In this document: positions 55,838-64,000 of the stretch, in pieces | Numbering within the stretch: position 1 is the stretch's first letter | Layout: the number at the start of each line of letters is the position of its first letter | DNA from: Turnera subulata | Lineage: Eukaryota; Streptophyta; Magnoliopsida; Malpighiales; Passifloraceae | NCBI GenBank assembly: GCA_028386065.3 | Contig: JAKUCV010003074.1 | Span: 1-64,000, forward strand | Direction of reading: 5' to 3' | DNA: 64,000 nt | The notes under the pieces: model-generated | The model's database searches: none | What the model was told of the DNA's origin: nothing | The model's input: the letters and a program-made list of their open reading frames with translations, nothing else | Translations under genes and position numbers: made by a program

Positions 55838-56420
55838 TAATTAATACATTAATTCTGAGTATGAATTGGTGCAATTGGGAGTTCGATTTTTAATTAGTTT
55901 TTCACAGCATTTAAAGCTGTATTGATGGATGAAAAATAAAAAATTCAAAAAGTTAGAATTTGGTTACCTATTACCACACGCACTTTCTAAAAAAAATGAT
56001 TTTTATTTTTTCATGTTTAAGAAAATATGGCTAATAAATAATATGTTTAGTCAAATTAATTTGTTTATTCAGAGTATTAAATTAATCACGGTACAATGAT
56101 TTGTTTGGTTATTAAAATATTTTTTTCTTTTTTCCCATTGGTTCTCATTGAACTTTTGTTATTTAAAATATTGAACAATTTTGGAACATAATACCGAGAT
56201 AACACATAGGCCAAAAAAGATACTTAACCATATAATTAAACCATGGCCATAAAAATCAATAATAGGCTAATAGCCGCACACGGTACGCTGACCATTAAAA
56301 CACCCAAAGCGAACCCTCTGGTAGCCAAAAACTTCCCGATAATTCGACCGTTGGCCACCAAATTCAAATCTCACCTTGGCCATCACTACTGAAACCCTCC
56401 TCTGTCCTAAAACCTGACTC
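55838..56420. other. AT-rich intergenic DNA
   Basis: I see no gene, repeat or regulatory site beyond simple A/T runs. Confidence 0.35.
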
Positions 56421-56435
56421 AAGCGAGGACCCTTT

Positions 56436-58820
56436 TTTTTGGTCTGAAACCGTTAGGTATATTAAAGAATATACTTGAGCTGACAACATGTTTAGGAGTC
56501 GGTAGCTCAAATCGACTCCTAATCATTACAAGCCATCAGACTGATACAAGACTTATGAAGCATAACAAGTATGAAAAACTCGAATACACCGGACATAGAA
56601 ATCCAGAAAAACAATAAGGTAAATAACTTATCTAGAAATAATATGAAGTCATCGACTCATGGCCGAGGGTGATCTTGGTTAGGAAGGAGTATCCACATGT
56701 CGTTCTGTTCCGGATCCAGACCGGAGTGCATTGGGTGAGGTTATCACTCAATGACAGTCTTCTGAGAGCACCACTGCCGTGTGGTTATGGGATCTATGGT
56801 GACGAGGTTGGGTGGGGGGGTTGAAATTGGTAGAGATGATAGGATAGCTGGTAGAGGGAGGGGGGCCAGAAGGGCCGGATCCTGGGGTATCAAATGTAGC
56901 GGGAATGGTTGGGACATTAGATACATCTTTAAGGGTTTGGCGTCGAGGGTTATCCCTAGCTGTAAGTTTTGGAATTTTTAAAGGCTGGGTTTTCTTGATG
57001 GGTTGCTTTTGGGGTCTCGTAGGCTGTTTGGTAGGTGGCTTCCTAACCGGTCCATCCCAAATAAAGTCTTGCAGAGTCGGTAGTGCAGGGGTTGTACCTG
57101 ATGGATTTTGGGCCTCAATTGTAGTTGTAGGTTGTGAGGGTGGACTGGTGGTGGACATGTTTATTGGTGGGGCCTCGGACATCGTCGTTGTAGTGTGGGG
57201 AGAGGCAACATGGGCAGATCGACGGGTCGGCATGAGGTCTTCCTGGGGAGAGTTGCTGAGGAAGTGGAACCGATTTTGTAGGCTGCTGGAAGTCGGGAGT
57301 GGCAAGGGCACTTCTGGGCGGGCCGGTTGCCGCTGGGGTGGGCGTCTGGAGCGTTTCGGAACATTCATCCAGGCGCCCCTCCCATTGTGTGACCTGGCGG
57401 CCGAAGTCTCAACATCCATAGGAGTTGTTGTAGACGTGCCTGTGGTAGGGATTGGGCTATGAGCAGCTTTCGGACAAGCTGAGATACTATGACCTGGTGT
57501 TCCACAGATAAAACAAATATCGGGCAAGCCCTCATAACCGACCTTTAGGGGTTCTCCATCCAGGTATACTTCTCCTTTCAGAGGTTTTGTCAAATCAAGG
57601 CACACAGCAACTCTAGCAAATTTGGCTCGACTAGGGTTAGAAGTATTACCGTCGAGCTTGACTGTTCTTCCCACCATGTTGCCAAGTTGACGCAGAATTC
57701 GAGAGTGGTATCGGTTTGTTGGGAAGTCTGGAAATTGGATCTACGCCACTATAGAGTCAATTGTGCCGGTAGATGCTCGGAAGTTAGGTTGCACACTAAG
57801 GACACTACCATAGATGCTCCAAGGTCCGTCAGTCAAGGCATGAACATAGTCCTCCGATGCCTAGAACCGCACCAAGTAAAAATTATTCTCAAGATCGATG
57901 ATCTTGAAAGGACCCGTTGGCTTCCAAATGAGTTGTAGTTGTGCATGCAGAGCTTTGAACCCGATGTATCGCCCGTATAGTTTGATCACCACCGCATTTT
58001 CCCATTGTTTGTTCAGCCGGGCTTTGAAAGGATCTGGTAAAATCAGGTTGTCGATTCCATCGGTCTGAACAACCGTCAGGTCACCTTCCTCATACTCGGC
58101 CTCTCCTTCTAGTTCCCATGGGTCGGACTGGTACAATGGGTTAGAACCGGCAAACAGAGTATCCCGATAACTGGGTCGGGCATCCTCCATGGTTTCGTCT
58201 GATCCTGTAGATGGTATTGACTCTGGGTTGGGTTGGTTTGGTTCGACCGGTTTGGTTGAACCTGAGACCAGCCCGGTTTGAACCAGGGTCGTTTCCTTCA
58301 AGGGAGCCTCCATGGACGAAGATATGGTGACGGGTTGGGCTGCTCGGGCGACTGGTGAGGGAGTTGTGTTGTCCCTGTGAGGTCAGGCAACCCGTCAGCA
58401 GTCGGTGGAGACGCTGCCGCCGACGGTGGGAGCGGCAGATCGCGCTGCTCATGAGGTCGGGTTTGGCTTCCACCAACTGCACATTCAAGGGGGAGAGCAA
58501 AAGGGGGGACAGGCCTCTTGCTGGTGGGGGCGAGTTCGATCGGAGTCGGCTAGAGGAGGGAGGAGCGCCGGTGACTCTTTCTCGTGAGCGGAAGCGAGTC
58601 CGCTGGATGGGGCTGCTTGCTGGGTCTCGCTGCCGGACCTTGCGGGTGGCTCTGTCCACGGCTGACTCCTCCTCGTCGGGGCACGTTGGCAAGGTCATGG
58701 CAGCAAGAAGAGTTTGCAGAGCCGCCGCACGCGCGCGATGAGAGGAGGCGCGTGGGTCGTGCTGGGTAGGTGACAAGGTGAGAGCGTCTGTGTTTTTTTT
58801 TTTTTTTTCGGGACTATTGT
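56436..58820 (-). mobile_element. ORF1-only LINE with intact target duplication
   Basis: A 2.385-kb insertion is flanked by a perfect 15-bp target duplication AAGCGAGGACCCTTT (56421-56435 and 58821-58835). The left edge is a T run (the poly-A tail on the minus strand). From right to left it contains a short A-rich and GC-rich leader, one ORF1-type coding region (58313 to about 56748) and a tail of about 310 bases. No endonuclease or reverse transcriptase is present. The complete duplication shows that the copy inserted in this form or lost ORF2 after insertion; the second copy at 15311-15705 with the same ORF1-to-tail junction favours the former. Confidence 0.88.
56748..58313 (-). pseudogene. 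LINE ORF1 protein (DUF4283 plus zinc knuckle), two stops
   Basis: The minus-strand frame from 58313 encodes a leader (MEAPLKETTLVQTGL), then NKQWENAVVIKLYGRYIGFK and a DUF4283-like RNA-binding region continuing through NNFYLVRF. A TAG lies at 57861-57863. The same frame then reads ASEDYVHALTDGPWSIYGSV, a second TAG near 57740, and MVGRTVKLDGNTSNPSRAKF. The knuckle CFICGTPGHSISAC (CX2CX4HX4C) follows, then a long proline/threonine-rich tail ending near 56748. Both stops sit where family members usually have Trp, so each is a single G-to-A change. Without them this is a complete ORF1. Its role in the family is nucleic acid binding and chaperoning of the LINE RNA. Confidence 0.85.
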
Positions 58821-59003
58821 AAGCGAGGACCCTTTGAATGGTAGCAAAGGCTGAATTCACCAAAAAGCAATGTTAAGACTGGTTATTCCTATGGTAGGCT
58901 ATAGTCCAACAAAATCTAATTTTAAATTAGTTGATTATGTAAATTGGTGAAGAGACCAAAGTGAAACCGAAAGAATAAATTTTTCAATTTTATATTTGGG
59001 AAA

Positions 59004-59597
59004 TGTTTAGCATTCCTTGGGGCGTCAAACGCGTCTAACAGAAAAGGGGAAAAGAAAGGATCATAGCAACGTAGAGTGCATTTACACACTCATACGGGGA
59101 AAAAAGCAGCATCATGGACAAAAAGATTTTCCCTATTTGGATAACTATAAGCTTTCCAATCTAATTTGTTATGCCTTTGGGATATAAATGTAATTGCCTG
59201 CCTTTTCTAATTCACCAAAATAGTTTTGCAGTTCATCCTAATTGACAAAAACAGAACCAGGCAAAAATCTCATGAACCAAATTGAATATGGACAAATGCT
59301 TGCTAGACAATATCTACATTCTTCTAATCGATATGGCACTTCTATACTTACCCAGTATCACAACGCCAACCACAATGAGCAAGGCACCTGCAAACCACTA
59401 CATTATTACAATTAAGAGGTCAAAAGTACAAAAACGGTTAAGTTGGTAGACTGGAAAAAGAATGCTTTCATCACAAACTTAACCGTTTTCAACCATCTTT
59501 GAACGCTAACATAAAAAGGGAAAACAAATATGCAAGCTATTTAGCTTTATTGGAGCTATTGTGTGCTTAATGAAGTTCTTCTTAATCATTGCGGGTC
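59004..59597 (-). pseudogene. Duplicate of the TMEM234-like gene 3' end, copy 2
   Basis: It is much closer to copy 1 (53585-54170) than to the parent at 49130. It has the same added AGAGTGCATTTA(T/C)ACACTCATAC and CAAAAAGATTTT blocks, and the same sequence after the exon 3 equivalent (AACCGTTTTCAACCATCTTT). It was therefore copied from copy 1, not from the gene. On the minus strand exon 3 reads WFAGALLIVVGVVILGKYR. It ends near 59597, shorter than copy 1. Confidence 0.85.
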
Positions 59598-60603
59598 AAT
59601 AATTCTCCCATCCTCGTCTCCACGGCAGAGAATCCCCGCAGATCCCCGCATCAATAGGGATTTTTGCTATCCCTAGTGATTCCGTGTTTAACTTTTTTTT
59701 GGATGACAGACGATAATATATTTTTAAAAGCTAACCTGCCACTTATGATTTTACTTTATTAAGGAAGTTTTATTAAAATAAAAAGAATAATTATCTTGAC
59801 ATGATTAGATGTCTGGTGAAATATACAAATATGGCATACTTTATTGATTTCAGGTCCCTTATTTAATTTTTTTGTTGGTATTTTCTCTTATTTAATTTCT
59901 GAAGAAGTGGAAACACGAGCCCCGTCGTTATACAGTATATAATCACTAGATTGCTAGGATCATTAAAAAAATGCAGTTATTTCTGTAATAAAAAAAAGAA
60001 TGCAGTAATATTATTCCCATGTCTATCCCATTCGTTGATAGTTTTTTTTTTCTTTTTTATCTTGTTGGATCTACAAAGTCATATAAGCCCACAAGAAATG
60101 GGCCAATCTTATCCCAAAGGGTTATTTTTTATCCTGCTGATTAACCCTAAAAAAAAGACAAAAAAGAAGATAGCATGAGTTTGGTTATAAAATAGGTTAA
60201 GTAGCAATGAATATGAAGTTTCTCAAGCTGGCTTGCTAACAATTTTCCTCAAAATTTTGTTCATCCTTCAGCTACTCAATCACTGGACTGAGCTCCGTCC
60301 ATAGCTGAGATTTATATTGTCGAAAAATTACTGTTTGCATTTTACATGGACATGTAAATTTAATACCAAGTAAACAGCAGGGATGACTTACCTAAAAGTT
60401 TAAGGAAGGTGAAGCCCCAACCTAATTTAAGCAGTCGGGCCTCACTGCAGAACCAAGAGATTCAAGTGACTAGTCACTTGGTTCAATGTAAGTCACTTGT
60501 TTCAATGTAACTTTTAAAGTTCCGGATCACATCTATATCAAAAGGAAAACAAATAAATTGAACAAGTTTGTGCTTCCCGAAATGCAAAACTTCAATTCAG
60601 TAA
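59598..60603. other. AT-rich intergenic DNA
   Basis: No gene recognised. A GC-richer patch at 59610-59670 (CCTCGTCTCCACGGCAGAGA, then CCCCGCAGATCCCCGCATCA) stands out. A frame at 59951-60178 is AT-rich and without similarity. Confidence 0.35.
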
Positions 60604-60925
60604 GAGCACGTTTGGTTGGGCGTAATTGGGACTGTAATGTAATCGCGATTACATTAAACATCTCATTCCCATGTTTGGTTGCAACCAATAATGAAAAAGT
60701 AATGTAATGCCCATTCTCCCATTACGTCCTTTCCCTGAATCACGAATACATCCTTAAATTAAAGAATTCCCATTCCATTACTTCTTCCTCCCTTCCCAAT
60801 TTTTTTTTTCCCGACACTCTCCTCCTTCCTCTCCTCCTCCACTTTCCCTCCCCTTCCCCTTTCTCCTCCTCCTTCTCCTCCTCCTCCTCCTCATCCCCAC
60901 ACCATCGACGCGGCACTTTCTCGGA

Positions 60926-61135
60926 GTGGCCCGGCTCTTCTCGGCGGCTCCGCCAGTCCCTCGTGCAGCGCCGCCCAGTCCCTCTCGCAGCTCCTCCCAG
61001 TCCCTCGGCTCCTTCCTCGGCGGCTCCTCCCCTCTTCTTCTTCTGCTTCTCACGTCCTCCTCCTCTCCTCTACCTTCTCCAACGAAGCTGTCCTTGCACT
61101 CCTCCACTGCAACGTACTGCTCCTACTGCTCGAGG
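60926..61135 (+). CDS. Possible first exon inside the Harbinger-type element
   Basis: An open frame begins MARLFSAAPPVPRAAPPSPS and runs through serine- and leucine-rich sequence to CSYCSR, ending at a good donor (CTCGAG|GTGAGTG). The preceding 150 bases are a CT-rich repeat (CTCCTCCTCC), as in many plant 5' leaders. The sequence is low in complexity and matches no domain I know. It may be the leader of the element's own gene or captured host DNA. Confidence 0.3.
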
Positions 61136-62814
61136 TGAGTGATTCTCCCCTTATTTGAATATATTGATTTGTTAGTTTATTAAATTTGCTTAAACTTGTT
61201 GTGTTGGGTTATAGGTTTCTTTATCTGCTCCTTGTTCCTAATTGCTCAATTTGTTAATCTCTTATGTTGATATGAACAATACATAAATTTTGATTTCAGT
61301 TGATTGTGGTTCTGGGTATTTCATTTCTGCAATTTTGGTAGTCAAGGATTGGAGGTGAAGCATTTAATTTGGTTTTCTGTGAACTTCTTTGGTCTGATTC
61401 TGCAACTGCGTATAGAATGTACCTGTTTTATGTATGCTTCTATCCTGCTTTGTACTACTCTAGTTCTACATCTAGTTTGTTATCTGGGTAGAGTTTACTA
61501 AGAGCTAATCCGAATCAAAACATTTTGCATATTCATCGTTTCGTTAAGCTACCGTTTTGCAAATAGAAGTCCTTTGTTGTTAAGCTGAATTATGCAGCAA
61601 AACGTCTGATCTCAATCGTTTTTATCCCTGCCCTGCTGCAAAATTCAATGAAATATCCAATAAACTTGGAGTCAACGGTAACAGTTCCCCCAATAACGGT
61701 TACAGCAGGTAACAGGCACGTATCAATAACAAAAGAAAAGTTGAGCAATAGCTTTCAAGAAGAAATTCTGTCAACTTTGTGGGGAAGCAAAGTCTCTATT
61801 TCGATGCTGAAATTATGAAGTAGTTGCATCTGCCTGTGTCTAGCTAGGTCGGAAGTCAGTGTCTCCTAAAATTTTAAATGTGTCATATATCCGATTAAGC
61901 CCGTATTTGAATTTTTCAATTGATTAACTGGGAGAAATCAGGCCTTGATATTTCAATTGTAGTTCAAGAAGCTTATAAATTATTCTAGGAACAAGCACAT
62001 GAAGACTTCTAAGATAGAGAAGAGGCACTACTGTACAATTGCATTGGCTTCACTCTGAACTAAGGTTTTATCATTGATGGTCTTTTGATGTTTCAATCAG
62101 CACCAAGTAGACACATAGGTCAAAGGACATGAAAAGAGTAAAGACTGGATTAGTGAGAAATGATGCAGTGCAATTAGACCTGGCATTGTTCTGCTGCAAT
62201 ATCATTAAAAATTGCAGACTGTAATGGGAAGGAATTAAAGATAAAGAATGTATAAGACGAACAAGCATTAGGAATAGGTCCTCTAGTCCATTACTATTAA
62301 AAGAAACACATAAGAAAAGGCCAAAGATATTTCAGCGTGTGAGGAGGAGAAAAGGTCTTTGATTTTGAGTTCTATCAAGAAGCTGCTCTCATCTCCAAAC
62401 TTCACATTCTGTTATATATATGGTCTTCCATTTGCATATCTTGTGAAAGTGTTTCCAGTTTTAGTAGCACCTGCCTTCATAGTTGCACGTATGGCTGCCT
62501 CATACTTCCAGTTTAGATCCTTGGTTTTGTTATCTATGCATACATGGTAAGTCTTAAAAGAAAGCGTGGAGAAGCTCTTCTATCTTCCACATGGTTTTTA
62601 CTCCTTGGGTGAAAAGAAGTAGAAAAAAGAGTATCTATCTTCTCAGTTTTCTTTTTGGTACTAGTTTAGTGATCTTTTATGTTTTTCAAAAAGTAATTTG
62701 GACCAAGACATAATGATTCTGCACTTTTTTTTTTCACACCCTGCAGTTTACCTACCGCTTAAACCACCCTTTAACTACTGACTTTAATCCTACAGGTTCT
62801 ACGATTTTTTTTGA

Positions 62815-63168
62815 AGGTGGGGAAGATTTGTCCAAGCTAATGTATTTGAAGGTGGGGAAGAGAGTTCAAAATTGAAAAAGATTAAGCTTGACACCGGTTC
62901 ACAATTAGCTAAAGCGATTAAAGAGTCGTCAATGCTTCTAGGTGCGGTGATTGGAAAGGCAACCGACCGTTTGAGTCGCGCATTGGAGGACATCGAGGCT
63001 ATTGAAAAGAGATTGAAGATTAATGATGCTTTGACATCATTATCGGGTCTCACTATGCTTGAGCGACATAAAGCGACAAGGAACCGTGAAACGCTTGATA
63101 TATTTTTCACTATCCCGGAAGAAGAAAAAGAAGTTTGGGTAAAGGCAATACTTAATGGAGATATTTGA
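62815..63168 (+). CDS. Harbinger ORF1-like C-terminal exon
   Basis: After an acceptor (TCCTACAG) near 62794, a frame runs to 63166-63168 and includes MKKIKLDTGSQLAKAIKESS, then LLGAVIGKATDRLSRALEDI and the end TLDIFFTIPEEEKEVWVKAI. The ending, with an ALxxLxGLTxxERxKAxxxx-like helix and IFFxIPEEEKxxWV, resembles the C-terminus of plant Myb/SANT-like proteins related to Harbinger ORF1. The Myb DNA-binding part, expected upstream, was not found. In autonomous elements ORF1 works with the transposase on the inverted repeats in the nucleus. Confidence 0.55.
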   Translation, partial: RWGRFVQANVFEGGEESSKLKKIKLDTGSQLAKAIKESSMLLGAVIGKATDRLSRALEDIEAIEKRLKINDALTSLSGLTMLERHKATRNRETLDIFFTIPEEEKEVWVKAILNGDI

Positions 63169-63725
63169 ATTGTCATAAAAAAATTTGAACAATTTTATTT
63201 AGGTGCATATTGGATATGTAGGATACTTTGTAGAAATGTAAGACTTGAATTCAGTGTTTACATTGAAAAAATCTATTATTATGCCTACTTTTTATAATTT
63301 ATTGCAAATATATTAGCTTATTTTTTGTAATACTAACTTTTTAATTAACTGTCAAGTTGCTAAATTTCTTAAGTTTATAGAGTGAAAAGAATTAATATTT
63401 TGAGCCTTTTATTAATTTAATATTTGTTTTTTACCAACCCATAAATGAGTTCTTATGATATTTTTTCACTTTATAAACCAAAAAAAAAATAATCGCAAAT
63501 AAAGATTGGAAAATGTCTATTTTTGTTAGAAACAACTAGATTACATTACTTTTTATATGGTTAACCAAACATTGTATTGTAATCAACATTGTAATCTCTC
63601 ATTCCATTACATTCCATACCCAAACACAGTAATGGAATCATCATTCCTTTCCATTCCACTCCCATTCCATTACTTTTTTGATTCCATTACATGGCTGATT
63701 ACATTACATCCAACCAAACATGCCC

Positions 63726-64000
63726 TAAGAGTAGGATATAGAAAAAGGAAAAACTCAAGAGAAAACTAAATTGTTTCACACAATTAGTTTGAAACACATG
63801 CAACCCGCCAGAAATTAATTATTATGACATAATAACCGTCATCATCATAATTATTCTTAACAAAATGGAGGTACCCAATTCGTTATGAAAACAATCATAT
63901 GTCTATCGGGGAAAAAAAAACCCGTAAAATTCTAATTAATAACAAGAAAAACATCATTGATTACCTGTTTACAAAACTAAGCCATTCAAAAGAGAAATTA
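63726..64000. other. AT-rich flank at the right edge
   Basis: It begins with the TAA duplication of the Harbinger-type element. I see nothing else in it. Confidence 0.35.

Larger units (their letters stand above)
60604..63725 (+). mobile_element. PIF/Harbinger-type element without a recognised transposase
   Basis: The ends are GAGCACGTTTGGTTGG and CCAACCAAACATGCCC, inverted repeats of the GGGCNNGTTTGGTTNG type. A 3-bp TAA duplication (60601-60603 and 63726-63728) flanks the element, as for PIF/Harbinger. Subterminal DNA is rich in CATTCCATTAC and GTAATGTAATC motifs in opposite orientations. At 3122 bp it is too long for a MITE. Inside are a GC-rich putative first exon and an ORF1-like end, but no DDE transposase that I can find. 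Confidence 0.85.

Noticed and set aside
58355..58863. Long frames on the + and - strands in the right part of the LINE
   Set aside because: They overlap the LINE leader and the start of ORF1 in other frames. Their basic composition follows from the GC-rich leader.

Overview
The window is nuclear DNA of a flowering plant, most likely a eudicot. It has GT-AG introns, plant-type copia and LINE elements, Stowaway, hAT and PIF/Harbinger elements, a tRNA-derived SINE, and genes whose closest relatives I know are plant genes (a CYP71-clan P450 family, an RCC2 homologue, a BASIC PENTACYSTEINE factor, a TMEM234-like membrane protein). I cannot name the species. Two single N bases (30713 and 32826) mark contig joins, and both joins look faulty.

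Left part (1-33240): a decayed tandem array of CYP83B1-like cytochrome P450 genes on the + strand. Copy 1 (1459-6044) is a pseudogene broken by a hAT MITE and by a gag-only copia element. Copy 2 (15786-17420) is a 5'-truncated pseudogene. Copy 3 (19876-21653) is intact, with two exons and 499 residues. Copy 4 (31109-32825) is open but cut off at the N at 32826. A P450 3' tail (27130-27400) and a P450 5' end (36615-36852) are stray pieces. Two long copia elements sit between the copies: element A at 7915-13213 with 219-bp LTRs and an AAAAG target duplication, and element B at 21763-26505 with short LTRs and a nearly complete Gag-Pol. LINE debris, a SINE and three Stowaway MITEs fill the rest.

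Middle part (34255-51000): single-copy host genes. On the - strand are a 16-exon RCC2/RCC1-repeat gene (41299 to 34255, 534 aa), a BPC class II GAGA-binding factor (47117 to 45989, 331 aa) and a three-exon TMEM234-like protein (50664 to 49436, 117 aa). Between RCC2 and BPC, on the + strand, is a non-coding transcription unit with two paralogous C/D-box snoRNAs (44615-44695 and 45005-45083). Their guide fits the CAGGGAUAACUG segment of 25S rRNA.

Right part (52300-64000): an unrecognised coiled-coil ORF, two decayed copies of the TMEM234-like gene's 3' end, a LINE RNase H relic, a 2.4-kb LINE insertion with a perfect 15-bp target duplication that carries only ORF1, and a 3.1-kb PIF/Harbinger-type element with TAA duplications.

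The most unusual signal is in copia element A. About 26 short hairpins are spread over its interior. Their stems all differ, but their loops are nearly constant (TTCWG on the + strand, CWGAA on the element's own strand). Also notable are the two-way sequence exchange between the P450 array and the RCC2 gene, the ORF1-only LINE family, and the loss of the I-helix acid-threonine pair in the one intact P450.
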